A stretch of DNA of 64,000 bases from Sphingomonas sp. Y57 (GCF_001015195.1 NZ_LDES01000022.1:1-64000); one strand, 5' to 3'. Counted from the first letter of the stretch, positions 1-9,176 are shown. The notes: generated by a model not told the origin, from the letters alone. Numbers and translations: made by a program.

Positions 1-719
1 AAATGTCCCGACGACGGACAGTCATCAGCAACGCCGGCTTCCTGCGCAACGCCCGTTTCGAGGATATCGACGACGCCCGGCTCGACGCACTGATCGACGT
101 CCATCTGAAGGGCGCCTTCTACGTCGCCCAGCCCGCCTATCGGATCATGCGCCGGAACGGCTATGGCCGCTTCGTCTTCACCGGATCGGCCAGCGCGATG
201 TTCGGCCATGCCTGGCAGGCCAACTATGCCGCGGCCAAGGGCGGACTGATGGGGCTGAGCCATATCGTCGCGATCGAGGGATCGGCTTATGGCATCAAGT
301 CCAACCTGCTCATGCCGACCGCCCAGTCGCGGCTGATGGCCGAGATGGACGACGGCTTCATGGAGATACCGGACTTCGCCCGGTCGGTGCAGGAGGCCGA
401 TTATTCGGCGGTGCAGGACCGGCTGCTGCCGGCGTTCAACACCCCCCTCGCCCTCTATCTCGCCAGCGAGCGGTGCCAGGCGACCCACGGCATCTTCAGC
501 GCCAATGGCGGCCGCTATGCCCAGGTGCTGATCCAGGCGACCCAAGGCTGGATTTCCCCGGCCGGGCCCGACGCACCGAGCGTCGAGGACGTCGCCGAGC
601 AGTTCGACCGGATATGCGACGACGCGACGCTGCACCGGCCGATGACCGTCTATGACGAGTTCAACGCCGTCGCCGCCGCCGCGCGGGAACGCGACGCGGT
701 CGCCATCCCCGCCGCCTGA
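1..719 (+). CDS. SDR family oxidoreductase (5' end cut by window)
   Basis: Short-chain dehydrogenase, probably oxidising a hydroxyl or hydroxyacyl-CoA with NAD(P)+ in the cytoplasm. The frame is open to the window edge and the N-terminal Rossmann glycine motif is missing, so the true start lies upstream. Visible are the NAG motif (SNAG), the catalytic Ser in FTGSAS and the YxxxK pair in NYAAAKGG. The C-terminal extension of about 70 residues after the usual SDR core resembles the 17-beta-hydroxysteroid dehydrogenase type 4-like subgroup. The gene ends 22 bases before the next P450 start, which has its own ribosome site, so the two are probably co-transcribed. Substrate not identifiable. Confidence 0.85.
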   Translation, partial: MSRRRTVISNAGFLRNARFEDIDDARLDALIDVHLKGAFYVAQPAYRIMRRNGYGRFVFTGSASAMFGHAWQANYAAAKGGLMGLSHIVAIEGSAYGIKSNLLMPTAQSRLMAEMDDGFMEIPDFARSVQEADYSAVQDRLLPAFNTPLALYLASERCQATHGIFSANGGRYAQVLIQATQGWISPAGPDAPSVEDVAEQFDRICDDATLHRPMTVYDEFNAVAAAARERDAVAIPAA

Positions 720-741
720 CCCCGAGACCGGAGGAGCATCG

Positions 742-1962
742 ATGCACGACGTGATGGAAAGACCGCTCGCCCCCCGGCCGGAGCATGTCCCCGCCGATCT
801 GGTCCGCGATTTCGACCTCTACGACATCCCCGGCGCGGCCGAGGATATCCAGGCCGCCTATCGCGCCATCCAGCAGGCATCACCCGACATCTTCTGGACC
901 CCGCACAATGGCGGCCACTGGGTCGCCACGCGCGGCGAGGACATCGTCGAGATGCAGCGCGACTATAACCGCTTCTCGCACCAGCACATCGTGCTGCCGC
1001 CGATGCCGGACGCGCCGCGCCAGATCCCGCTGGAGATGGACCCGCCCGAGCATGCCCGCTACCGCCGCCCGCTGATGCAGGCGCTGCTGCCGTCGATCGT
1101 CTCCGAGCTGGAATCGAAGGTGCGGCAGGTCGCGATCGATGCGGTCGAGCGGCTGCTGCCGCGCGGCGAATGCGAGTTCGTCGAGGATTTCGCCAAGGTC
1201 CTGCCGATCCACGTCTTCCTCGAGCTGGTCGAGCTGCCGCTCGACGACAAGGCCTATCTGCTGACCCTCGCCGAGGATTCGGTGCGCGGGCGCGATGCCG
1301 AGACGCGCGGCCGATCGCAGCAGCTCATGGGTGCCTATCTGCTCCCCTGGATTCGCGCGCGGCGCGAGACGCCGGGCAGCGATCTGCTGAGCAAGCTCGT
1401 GAACGTCGATATCGGCGGCGAGCGCATCTCCGAGGCCGAGGCGACCTCCTACGCCACGCTCGTCCTGTTCGGCGGTCTCGACACGGTGGCCGGGATGATC
1501 GCCTTCATCGCCCGCTTCCTGGCCCAGAATCCCGGGCAGCGCCGCCAGCTCGTCGAGCGGCTCGATGACGACGCCTTCGTCAAGAACGCGATCGAGGAGA
1601 TGGTCCGGCGCCACGGCCTCGCCAACACCGCCCGCGTCATCGCCAGCGACTTCGACTATAAGGGCGTCAGCTTCCGCGCCGGCGACCGCATCCTGCCCGC
1701 GAACCTGTTCGTCGGCGTCGACGACCGGCTCAATCCCGATCCGCTGGTGGTGGACTTCTCGCGTGAGAAGCCGGTTCATGCCGCCTTCGGCAACGGCGCC
1801 CACGCCTGCCCCGGCGCGGTGCTCGCCCGGCGCGAGATCCGCATCTTCCTGCAGGAATGGCTGAGCCGCATCCCCGACTTCCGGATCAAGCCGGGCACCC
1901 GGCCGGTGCTGGCGACCGGCATGGTCAACGGCGTGCTGCGGCTGGAACTGGTCTGGCCCTGA
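742..1962 (+). CDS. Cytochrome P450, CYP101 (P450cam)-like
   Basis: Haem monooxygenase of 406 residues. The start at 742 is chosen over an in-frame upstream ATG at 652 because GGAGG lies just before it and the upstream start would overlap the SDR. Seen: I-helix FGGLDT at 243-248, K-helix ExxR at E286-R289, and the haem loop FGNGAHAC with Cys356 as thiolate ligand. The C-terminal half (ARREI followed by EWLSRIPDF) closely resembles P450cam, whose ligand is Cys357. P450cam-type enzymes need a putidaredoxin-like ferredoxin and a reductase; neither gene is nearby. The likely role is hydroxylation of an alicyclic or terpenoid ring; camphor itself is not implied. Confidence 0.9.
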   Translation: MHDVMERPLAPRPEHVPADLVRDFDLYDIPGAAEDIQAAYRAIQQASPDIFWTPHNGGHWVATRGEDIVEMQRDYNRFSHQHIVLPPMPDAPRQIPLEMDPPEHARYRRPLMQALLPSIVSELESKVRQVAIDAVERLLPRGECEFVEDFAKVLPIHVFLELVELPLDDKAYLLTLAEDSVRGRDAETRGRSQQLMGAYLLPWIRARRETPGSDLLSKLVNVDIGGERISEAEATSYATLVLFGGLDTVAGMIAFIARFLAQNPGQRRQLVERLDDDAFVKNAIEEMVRRHGLANTARVIASDFDYKGVSFRAGDRILPANLFVGVDDRLNPDPLVVDFSREKPVHAAFGNGAHACPGAVLARREIRIFLQEWLSRIPDFRIKPGTRPVLATGMVNGVLRLELVWP

Positions 1963-1989
1963 TCGCCGGCCGGTGGCACAACCGCCGCC

Positions 1990-2523
1990 ATGCCCAAGAA
2001 ACCGATCGAGGAACTGGAAGCCGGCCGCGACTATTATGCGCGGCTGCTGCCCGAGCTCGACGTCGAATATTTCGCGACGATGTGGCACCTGTCGACGGTC
2101 GGCCACCTCGTCGCGACCGATCTCGACCGGATCGCCCGCAAGCTCGGCTACAGCTTCGCCGACGTCCATCTGCTCGGCAGCCTCGGCCGTGACCGCCGCC
2201 GCGCGTTGCGGGCGACCGACCTCACCTCGATCCTCTATGTCTCGAACGCGGTGCTCTCGACCCGGGTCGCCCGGCTGGAGAAGGACGGGCTGCTGGTCCG
2301 CGAGCGGTGCGGCGACGACAAGCGCGCCTTCGAGCTGCACCTGACCGACAAGGGCCGCACGCTCATCAAGGATGCGATATGGCTGATCGCCCGCGAGGCG
2401 AAGATCGTCCAGCTATTCCGCCGCCTGGCCACCGCCGACCGCGAGGCGCTGGGCCGGATTCTCGGTGAGATGCATGAGCAGCTCGACCGCGATTTCGTGG
2501 GTGTGCCCCACAGCGATGATTAG
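1990..2523 (+). CDS. MarR family transcriptional regulator
   Basis: A 177-residue winged-helix DNA-binding protein. The recognition-helix region (ATDLTSILYVSNAVLSTRV) and the wing with its basic RxxDxR-like loop (ERCGDDKRAFEL) fit the MarR fold, followed by the LTDKGR signature. MarR proteins usually repress neighbouring genes and are released by aromatic or lipophilic ligands. It sits between two P450 genes on the same strand, 27 bases after the first and about 75 before the second. A pair of direct repeats in that downstream gap is a possible target. No strong ribosome site is visible before the ATG. Confidence 0.88.
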   Translation: MPKKPIEELEAGRDYYARLLPELDVEYFATMWHLSTVGHLVATDLDRIARKLGYSFADVHLLGSLGRDRRRALRATDLTSILYVSNAVLSTRVARLEKDGLLVRERCGDDKRAFELHLTDKGRTLIKDAIWLIAREAKIVQLFRRLATADREALGRILGEMHEQLDRDFVGVPHSDD

Positions 2524-2532
2524 GACCCTAAA

Positions 2533-2565
2533 CAATTCGCCGTTCAATTCGCGGCCGGGCCCGGC
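2533..2565. promoter_or_regulatory. Direct repeat plus palindrome upstream of second P450
   Basis: The octamer CAATTCGC occurs twice (2533-2540 and 2545-2552), spaced 12 bases start to start, and is followed by the perfect 12-bp palindrome GCCGGGCCCGGC at 2554-2565. It lies between marR and the second P450, about 35 bases before the P450 start, so it could be a regulator site or intercistronic structure. Function is inferred only from position. Confidence 0.3.
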
Positions 2566-2598
2566 GTAATTTTCCCGCACCAGATAATGGAGGACGGG

Positions 2599-3894
2599 AT
2601 GACGGGTGCGGCGCAGGCCAGGCCACGCGACGAGGCGGTTGAACGGCAGCTCAAGACGAGGGCGGACCATGCCTTCGATCCGCTCGATCCGGAGACGGTG
2701 CGCAATCCCGGACCGGCCTACTCCGAACTCGCCGCCAAATGCCCCTTCTACCATTATCAGGGCGACGAATATCAGTTCTACATCACCAGCGACTACAAGG
2801 AGATCCGGGACAAGGTCCTCTCCGACAATCCGGTGTGGTCGTTCAAATGGGGCGACGGGCCGATCGACTGGGCCGAGTTCAGCGATTTCGGCATCCTGAC
2901 CGATCCGCCGTTCCACCTCGAATATATCGCGGCGCTGCGCAAGGGCATGACCCCGTCGCGGATGAAGTTCTACCAGCCCGAGGTCGAGGCGATCGCCGAG
3001 GAGCTGGTCGCCAGCCTCGAAGCCCGCGCCGACAAGAGCGGCAATTTCCACGATCTGTTCGCCCTGCCGCTGCCGGCGCGCACCATGTGCTTCATGCTCG
3101 GCGCCGACCAGGCGATGTACGCGGACTACAAGCGCTGGGCCGACGAGCTGCAGTCGCTGCTGTTCAACGACAAGAACCCCGCCGCCGAGCAGTCGCTGAT
3201 CGCCGAGATCATGCCGCACTTCATGGGTCTGATCGAGGAGCGCAAGGCGCTGCTGCGCGACGCCGGCATCGACGATCCGACCCATGAGCACTGGGGCACG
3301 GTGCTGCCGTTCGACTATATCTCGCTCGGACTGGTCAGCCGGGTCGAGGGGCGGCGCTTCAACGACCAGGAACTGTTCCAGATCTGCACCGCCTTCCTGA
3401 CCGGCGGGCAGGAGACGACCACCAGCCTGCTGACCAACGTGGTGTGGCGGCTGCTGGAGAAACCGGAGCTATGGGAGCAGCTCAAGGCCAATCCCGATCT
3501 CGTCGAGAATGCGATCGAGGAGAGCCTGCGCTTCGATCCGCCCATCAACTCCCATTTCCGCACCAGCCTCTGTCCGGTGACGATGCACGGCGCCGAGCTT
3601 CCCGAACGCAGCAAGCTGATGTTTTCGATGATGGGTGCCAACCGCGATCCCTCGATCTTCGAGGACCCCGACACATTCAGGATCGACCGCCCGCTCAACC
3701 AGGTAAAGCGGCATCTCTCGTTCGGCTATGGCGTCCATTTCTGCCTGGGGGCGCCGATCGCCCGGCTGGAGGCGCAGATCGGCCTGCGCAAGCTGGTCGA
3801 GCGGCTGCCCGACCTGCGCCTGACCGGTGAGACCGAGCGGATCGACAGCTGGATGTACTGGGGCCGCCGCCGGCTCCCCGTCGCCTGGGGCTAA
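2599..3894 (+). CDS. Cytochrome P450, second copy (not CYP101-like)
   Basis: Haem monooxygenase of 431 residues. An ATG at 2587 is also in frame, but GGAGG at 2589-2593 overlaps it and serves the ATG at 2599. Seen: I-helix TGGQETTT from 268, ExxR at E308-R311, and the haem loop FGYGVHFC with Cys382. The sequence is clearly different from the upstream P450 (loop FGYGVHFCLG, not FGNGAHACPG), so this is not a recent tandem duplicate. It probably hydroxylates another position of the substrate. No ferredoxin or reductase gene is adjacent. Confidence 0.9.
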   Translation: MTGAAQARPRDEAVERQLKTRADHAFDPLDPETVRNPGPAYSELAAKCPFYHYQGDEYQFYITSDYKEIRDKVLSDNPVWSFKWGDGPIDWAEFSDFGILTDPPFHLEYIAALRKGMTPSRMKFYQPEVEAIAEELVASLEARADKSGNFHDLFALPLPARTMCFMLGADQAMYADYKRWADELQSLLFNDKNPAAEQSLIAEIMPHFMGLIEERKALLRDAGIDDPTHEHWGTVLPFDYISLGLVSRVEGRRFNDQELFQICTAFLTGGQETTTSLLTNVVWRLLEKPELWEQLKANPDLVENAIEESLRFDPPINSHFRTSLCPVTMHGAELPERSKLMFSMMGANRDPSIFEDPDTFRIDRPLNQVKRHLSFGYGVHFCLGAPIARLEAQIGLRKLVERLPDLRLTGETERIDSWMYWGRRRLPVAWG

Positions 3895-3913
3895 GGGCAG
3901 CGAGGAGAGGACC

Positions 3914-4762
3914 ATGAAAGCCCGTATCCCGAAGATCGACTATTCGCAGGTCCGCCCGCATTGGGCGCCGAACCGCGAGTTCGCGCACAACGTCAACGCC
4001 TCCTCGACCATCCCGGTGTTCGTCGAGCCCTGGCTGATCAAGGTGATGAACAAGGCCAAGGCCGCGCTGCCCGCCAGCGAGACCCGGCTCCACGCGCTGA
4101 TCGACGTCTTCATCGCGCAGGAGGCGCAGCATTATCGCCAGCATGCGGGATTCAACCGCCGCATCCGCGAAGCCTATCCGGAGATCGTCGAACATGAACA
4201 GCGCATCGAGCGCGAATATCAGGAGATGCTCGACCGCCGCTCGCTGAAATATTGCCTGGCCTATTCGGAAGGGTTCGAGGCGCTGGGCTCGCTCGGCGCG
4301 GTGATGTGGTTCGACAAATACCGGCCCTACCTGGAGGGCGCGGACTATGAGGCCGTCGCGCTGTGGAAATGGCACATGGCCGAGGAATATGAGCATCGCG
4401 AGGTCTGCTTCCAGCTCTTCCGCACGCTGTATGCCCGCAGCCTGTTGGGCCGTTTCTGGAACGGCTGGCTCTACCGCTGCTACGGCTTCGTTTGCGCGGT
4501 CCGCCATCTCGGCGCCTACACCAACCGCGTCGCCCACACGTTGATCGACGCCGATCGCCGGTCGATGACGCCCGAGGAGGTCGAGCGCTCCAAGGCGTAC
4601 GTGAAGCAGTTCCAGGCGCATATGCGGAGCACCGCCGGAGCCGAGATACTCAAGGTCTTCTCGCCCTTCTACAATCCGGCCCGACGCCCCGAACCTCGCG
4701 GCATGGCCGATTATCTCCGGCGGTTTGAAAAGGGCGGCGACATGGGCCGCGTGGCAGCATGA
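3914..4762 (+). CDS. PF10118-type predicted metal-dependent protein with diiron-like motifs
   Basis: A 282-residue all-helical protein resembling the family annotated as predicted metal-dependent hydrolase. The start is set by GAGGAGAGG just before 3914. The acidic and histidine residues are spaced like a four-helix diiron carboxylate site: E38, E70-A-Q-H73, E119/E122, E158-Y-E-H161. That pattern suggests an oxidase, hydroxylase or desaturase more than a hydrolase; this is inference. The gene lies between a P450 and an epoxide hydrolase and overlaps the latter by four bases (ATGA), so they are probably translationally coupled. Confidence 0.75.
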   Translation: MKARIPKIDYSQVRPHWAPNREFAHNVNASSTIPVFVEPWLIKVMNKAKAALPASETRLHALIDVFIAQEAQHYRQHAGFNRRIREAYPEIVEHEQRIEREYQEMLDRRSLKYCLAYSEGFEALGSLGAVMWFDKYRPYLEGADYEAVALWKWHMAEEYEHREVCFQLFRTLYARSLLGRFWNGWLYRCYGFVCAVRHLGAYTNRVAHTLIDADRRSMTPEEVERSKAYVKQFQAHMRSTAGAEILKVFSPFYNPARRPEPRGMADYLRRFEKGGDMGRVAA

Positions 4763-5877
4763 CGACCGTGATCGAACCTTTTCGCATCGACGTTCCCCAA
4801 GCGAAGCTCGACCGGATCGCCGCCAAGCTCGCTCTGTGCGAAGTCGGCTACGCGCCCGAGGACGATGGCGACTGGCGCTACGGCACCGATGCTCGCTGGC
4901 TGGCCGGGCTACTCGATCACTGGCGCACCCGCTACGACTGGCGCCGCTGCGAGGCCGCGCTCAATCGCTGGCCCCATTTCCGCACGCGGATCGACGGGAT
5001 CGACATCCATTTCATCCATGTGCGCGGCACTGGGCCGGCCCGCCCCTTCCCGCTGCTGCTGACCCATGGCTGGCCCGGATCGGTGCTGGAATTCCTCGGC
5101 GTGATCGAGCCGCTGACGGCCATGGGCTTCGACCTCGTCATCCCCTCGCTCCCCGGCTACGGCTTCTCTCCCCGCCCGCCCCGGCCGATCGGCCCCGCCG
5201 GCGTCGCCCGGCTGTGGCGCAGGCTGATGACCGAGGCACTCGGCTATCCGCGCTTCGGCGCGCAGGGCGGCGACTGGGGATCGGCGGTGACCGCCGCGCT
5301 CGGCGCCGAACATGGCGACGTGGTGAGCGCGATCCACCTGAACCTGTTCATGGCGCCGCCCGCGACCGATGGCGACGATGCCGAAACGACCGCCTATCGG
5401 CAGAAGCTGTCGGCGATCCAGCTCCGCGAATCCGCCTATATGATGGAACATGCCACCAAGCCGCAGACGATCGGCCTGGCGCTGGCCGACACGCCGATCG
5501 GCTTCGCCGCCTGGATCTGCGAGAAATTCCACGGCTGGGGCGACACCGGCGGCGACATCGAGAGCCGCTTCTCCAAGGACTGGCTGCTCGACAATATCAT
5601 GACCTATCTGGTCAACGACGCGGTTCAGTCGGCGATCTGGATGTACCATACGATCTTCACCGAGGCGCGGCCCGGCAAGCGCATCGACGTGCCGACCGGC
5701 CTCGCCCTCTACCCCGCCGAGTTCATGCCTTATCCGCCGCGCAGCGCGGCCGAGCGCGCGTTCAACGTCGCCGACTGGCAGGAGATGAAAGCGGGCGGCC
5801 ATTTCGCCGCCCTGGAGGAGCCGGCAGCCTTCGCCGACAATGTCGGGCGCTTCTTCGCGCAGATATCACAGGGCTGA
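4759..5877 (+). CDS. Epoxide hydrolase, EHN family alpha/beta hydrolase
   Basis: Opens an epoxide to a diol using an enzyme-ester intermediate. The protein has 372 residues with the N-terminal epoxide hydrolase region (1-110) and then the alpha/beta fold. Seen: oxyanion motif HGWPGS from His103, nucleophile Asp172 in GGDWGS, and a probable base His348 in GGHF near the C-terminus. It overlaps the preceding gene by four bases. With two P450s and a diiron-like protein upstream, the natural reading is that a monooxygenase product is an epoxide or that the enzyme removes a toxic one. Juvenile-hormone-type or soil-isolate epoxide hydrolases are the closest family; the substrate is unknown. Confidence 0.88.
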   Translation: MTTVIEPFRIDVPQAKLDRIAAKLALCEVGYAPEDDGDWRYGTDARWLAGLLDHWRTRYDWRRCEAALNRWPHFRTRIDGIDIHFIHVRGTGPARPFPLLLTHGWPGSVLEFLGVIEPLTAMGFDLVIPSLPGYGFSPRPPRPIGPAGVARLWRRLMTEALGYPRFGAQGGDWGSAVTAALGAEHGDVVSAIHLNLFMAPPATDGDDAETTAYRQKLSAIQLRESAYMMEHATKPQTIGLALADTPIGFAAWICEKFHGWGDTGGDIESRFSKDWLLDNIMTYLVNDAVQSAIWMYHTIFTEARPGKRIDVPTGLALYPAEFMPYPPRSAAERAFNVADWQEMKAGGHFAALEEPAAFADNVGRFFAQISQG

Positions 5878-5947
5878 AGGCTGGCGCCGCGCGTTTGTCG
5901 GGTGACGGGACGCGGAATAGTCTGGGCGCGACATGAGGAGTGGACAG

Positions 5948-7681
5948 ATGGCTGAGTACGATATCGTCATCCGCGGCGGCTCGCTGTACGACGGCACCGG
6001 CGGCGAACCCTTCACCGCCGACGTCGCGGTCAAGGACGGGCGGATCGCCGCGGTCGGCACGGTCGAGGGCAAGGGCGCCGAGGAGATCGACGCGCGAGGG
6101 CGGATCGTCACCCCTGGCTTCGTCGACGTCCACACCCATTATGATGGCCAGATCACCTGGGAGAACCGGCTCGCTCCGTCGTCCGACCATGGCGTGACCA
6201 CGGTGGTGATGGGCAATTGCGGCGTCGGCTTCGCGCCTGTGAAGCCGGGTGACCATCATCTGATGATCAAGCTGATGGAAGGCGTCGAGGACATCCCCGA
6301 GGTGGTGATGGCCGAAGGCGTGCCGTTCAACTGGGAGAGCTTCCCCGACTATCTCGACGCACTCGACAAGCGCGAGAGCGACATCGATTTCGCCGCGCAG
6401 CTCCCCCATTCGCCGCTCCGCGTCTATGTGATGGGCGAGCGCGGCGCGCATCTGGAACCGCCGACCGAGCAGGACCTGGCGGAGATGCGGCGGCTGACCG
6501 CCGAGGCGATCGAGGCCGGCGCGCTGGGCGTCACCACTTCGCGCAGCTACGCCCACCGCTTCCGCACCGGCGAGCTGGCACCGTCGGTGCCGACCGAGGA
6601 CCAGGAGGTGCTGGCGCTCGCCGCCGGCCTCCGCGACGCCGGCAAGGGCGTGTTCCAGATGGTGCCGAGCTACGACGTCACCGCGCGCCAGCGCTTCGAC
6701 CTGCTGCGCGACATCGCGAAGACCTCGGGCCGGCCGGTCTCCTTCACCTTCATGCAGACGCCGCAGACGCCGGGCGACTGGCGCGAGACGCTGGCCGATC
6801 TGGAGCAGGCCAATGCGGAAGGACTGGAGATACGCGGGCAGGTGATCCCGCGCCCGACCGGCGGCCTGCTCGGGCTGGAGCTGTCGCTCCATCCCTTCGC
6901 GCTCAACCCCAGCTTCCGCGAGATCGAGCATCTGCCGCTCGACCAGAAGGTTGCCCGGATGCGCGATCCCGAATTCCGCCAGCGGCTGATCTCGGAATCA
7001 CCCGAAGATCCGCAGCCCTTCTTCAAGTTCATCGTGTCCGACCTCGACTGCCTGTTCGTGCTGGGTGATCCGCCCAACTACAACCCGCGCGCCGAGGATA
7101 GCATCGCCGCCAAGGCGCGGGCGCGCGGGATCGATCCGAAGGAGCTGATCTACGACGCGCTGCTCGAACGCGATGGCCACGAGGTACTCTACCGGCCGAT
7201 GGGCAATGCCGAGGGCGAGAAGTTCGAGAGCTCCGGCCGGAACCTGATCAAGCATCCCTATACGGTCCCCGCGCTCGGCGACGGCGGCGCGCATTACAGC
7301 ATGATCTGCGACGCGGCCTATACCACCTATTTCCTGACCTACTGGGTCCGTGACGCCGATCCCGATCGCCGCATCGAGCTGCCTTATGCGATCCGCAAGC
7401 TCGCCTATGAGCCTGCACAGACCGTGGGCCTCAACGATCGCGGGCTGGTCAAGCCCGGCTACAAGGCCGACCTCAATGTGATCGACTGGGACCGGCTGCA
7501 CCTGCACGCACCCCATGCGAGCTACGACCTGCCGACCGGCGGGCGACGCCTGTCACAGCGCGCCGAGGGCTATGAGGCGACGATCGTCAGCGGTGTGGTC
7601 ACCTATCGCAACGGCGAGCCCAGCGGCGCGCTGCCCGGCCGGCTCGTCCGCGGCGGCCGGTCCGCCCCTGCTGACGCCTGA
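5948..7681 (+). CDS. D-aminoacylase-like amidohydrolase (copy 1)
   Basis: Metal-dependent amidohydrolase-superfamily enzyme of 577 residues. An in-frame ATG at 5933 exists, but GAGGAG at 5936-5940 supports 5948. Seen: small N-terminal beta sandwich opening YDIVIRGG, the metal-binding HTH at His62 and His64 (VHTHYDGQ), GNCGVG loop, and a C-terminal beta-sandwich return ending with LPGRLVRGGR. The family includes N-acyl-D-amino acid deacylases, but many members in catabolic clusters have unknown substrates. A second copy of the same type lies at 53711-55450 in this window. Which C-N or C-O bond it cuts cannot be told. Confidence 0.85.
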   Translation: MAEYDIVIRGGSLYDGTGGEPFTADVAVKDGRIAAVGTVEGKGAEEIDARGRIVTPGFVDVHTHYDGQITWENRLAPSSDHGVTTVVMGNCGVGFAPVKPGDHHLMIKLMEGVEDIPEVVMAEGVPFNWESFPDYLDALDKRESDIDFAAQLPHSPLRVYVMGERGAHLEPPTEQDLAEMRRLTAEAIEAGALGVTTSRSYAHRFRTGELAPSVPTEDQEVLALAAGLRDAGKGVFQMVPSYDVTARQRFDLLRDIAKTSGRPVSFTFMQTPQTPGDWRETLADLEQANAEGLEIRGQVIPRPTGGLLGLELSLHPFALNPSFREIEHLPLDQKVARMRDPEFRQRLISESPEDPQPFFKFIVSDLDCLFVLGDPPNYNPRAEDSIAAKARARGIDPKELIYDALLERDGHEVLYRPMGNAEGEKFESSGRNLIKHPYTVPALGDGGAHYSMICDAAYTTYFLTYWVRDADPDRRIELPYAIRKLAYEPAQTVGLNDRGLVKPGYKADLNVIDWDRLHLHAPHASYDLPTGGRRLSQRAEGYEATIVSGVVTYRNGEPSGALPGRLVRGGRSAPADA

Positions 7682-7704
7682 TCGATCGAACCGAAGGAAC
7701 CGTC

Positions 7705-8253
7705 ATGTCCGATGCCGCGCTGACGCCCGAGCTCGCCGCCTTCGTGCGCGAGCAGAAGGATCGCTTCGACATCCAGCAATGCCTGCTGCGCTACACCCGC
7801 GGCGTCGACCGGCACGATCGCGAACTGATGCTTTCGGCCTATTGGCCCGACGCCTTCGACGAACATGGCGTCGCCGAAGGCGAAGCCGCCGCCTTCGTCG
7901 AGTGGGCGATCGGCTGGCACGGCGAATATCAGACCAGGCACCAGCATATCATCGCCAACCACAGCCTGGAGCTGGACGGCGACACCGCCCATGGCGAGAC
8001 CTATTATGTCTTCTGGGGCGAGAACCGGATGGGCCCGCCCACCCTCGCCTTCGGCCGCTATGTCGATCGGTTCGAGAAGCGCGACGGCGAATGGCGGATC
8101 GCCCACCGCGTCTGCGTCAACGAGAAGGCCGGGTTGTTCATGGAGAACCGCCTGCCCGAGGAGGCCGAGGCGATGCTCTACAAATCCGGCCCCAACCGCC
8201 GCGACAAGGGCGACATCTCCTACCTCCGCCCATTGACCCGCGACCGAAGCTAA
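7705..8253 (+). CDS. NTF2-like (SnoaL_4) family protein
   Basis: A 182-residue cone-shaped alpha+beta barrel protein. The opening IQQCLLRYTRGVDRHD and the later FGRYVDRFEKRDGEWRI strands are characteristic of the SnoaL_4 group, which includes dehydratases, dehydrochlorinases (LinA) and isomerases as well as proteins of unknown role. A His-Asp pair (RGVDRHD) sits where LinA- and scytalone-dehydratase-like enzymes keep catalytic residues. GAAGGA precedes the ATG. It is the last gene of the first operon, and its TAA overlaps the stop of the convergent lysR gene. Two more NTF2-like genes occur in the window. Confidence 0.8.
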   Translation: MSDAALTPELAAFVREQKDRFDIQQCLLRYTRGVDRHDRELMLSAYWPDAFDEHGVAEGEAAAFVEWAIGWHGEYQTRHQHIIANHSLELDGDTAHGETYYVFWGENRMGPPTLAFGRYVDRFEKRDGEWRIAHRVCVNEKAGLFMENRLPEEAEAMLYKSGPNRRDKGDISYLRPLTRDRS

Positions 8254-9143
8254 AGCCGCCAGTCGATCCGCTCGGCCAGGAAATCCATCGCTGCGCGTAC
8301 ATAGGGCAGCGCGTAGCGATCCTTGGCGCTCATCAGCACCACCGGCAGGGTCGGCGTCGTCCAATCCTCCAGCACTCGCCGCAGCGTGCCCGATTGCAGC
8401 GCGTCATGCGCCAGCATCTCCAGATTCTGGGCAATGCCGAGGCCCGCGGCGGTCATCGCCATGATCGCCGCGCCGTCGTTGAAGGTGAAGGCGGCGGGCG
8501 GGCGGATGCGAACCCGCCGGCCGTTGCGGACGAAGCTCCACGGATTGCCGCCCGGCCCTTCGACGCTCGCATAGAGGATGCACCGATGCTCGTTGAGGTC
8601 TTCGGGCGTCTCCGGCGTGCCGTGGCGATCCAGATAATCGGGTGCTGCGAGGCAGGTGAGCCGGGTGGCGCCGAGCGGCACGGTGATCCAGCCTGCGAGC
8701 GGCGCCTCCCCAACCCGTAGCAATATGTCGAATCCGTCGGCGCGGAACACCGTGCCGCGATCGCCGAGGCTGAGGTCTACGACGATGCCGGGATGGAGCC
8801 GATGGAAATGCTCCAGCGCCGGGACGACGAAGCCATGGCCGATCGACGCGGGCGCGTCGATACTCACCCGGCCGGTGAGGCCGCTGCCGGGCTTCAGAGC
8901 ATTCTCCGCCTGGACATAGGCATGGAGCGCCGCCCGGGCGTGGTCGAGCAACGCCCTACCGTCCTCGGTCAGGTCGACACGGCGGGTGGTGCGATTGAAC
9001 AGTCGCACGCCGAGATGCTCCTCCAACCGCGCGACGTGGAGCGTCATCATCGCCGCCGACATCCGCATCCGTGCTGCCGCGCGCGAGAAAGAACCCAGCT
9101 CCGCCACCGCCACGAAGGCTTCCATCGCCGTCAGCCGATCCAT
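8250..9143 (-). CDS. LysR family transcriptional regulator
   Basis: A 297-residue LTTR with an N-terminal winged HTH (residues 1-60, MEAFVAVAELGSFSRAA... RLFNRTTRR) and a periplasmic-binding-like effector domain. The start at 9143 is preferred over 9176 because LTTRs begin a few residues before this motif. It is transcribed away from the DUF1214 gene at 9301, the standard LTTR arrangement, and a 27-bp inverted repeat lies between them. It therefore probably controls the 9301-12905 operon and itself, responding to a pathway intermediate. Confidence 0.9.
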   Translation of the reverse strand: MDRLTAMEAFVAVAELGSFSRAAARMRMSAAMMTLHVARLEEHLGVRLFNRTTRRVDLTEDGRALLDHARAALHAYVQAENALKPGSGLTGRVSIDAPASIGHGFVVPALEHFHRLHPGIVVDLSLGDRGTVFRADGFDILLRVGEAPLAGWITVPLGATRLTCLAAPDYLDRHGTPETPEDLNEHRCILYASVEGPGGNPWSFVRNGRRVRIRPPAAFTFNDGAAIMAMTAAGLGIAQNLEMLAHDALQSGTLRRVLEDWTTPTLPVVLMSAKDRYALPYVRAAMDFLAERIDWRL

Positions 9144-9176
9144 CGCAGTTCCCGAATAGTGGCCCCTACTACCCAT

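Noticed and set aside
880-2340. A 486-codon open frame on the minus strand over the first P450 and marR
   Set aside because: It is antisense to two genes with clear motifs; composition (Arg, Gly, Asp, Leu rich, no domain) is typical of a shadow frame in GC-rich DNA.
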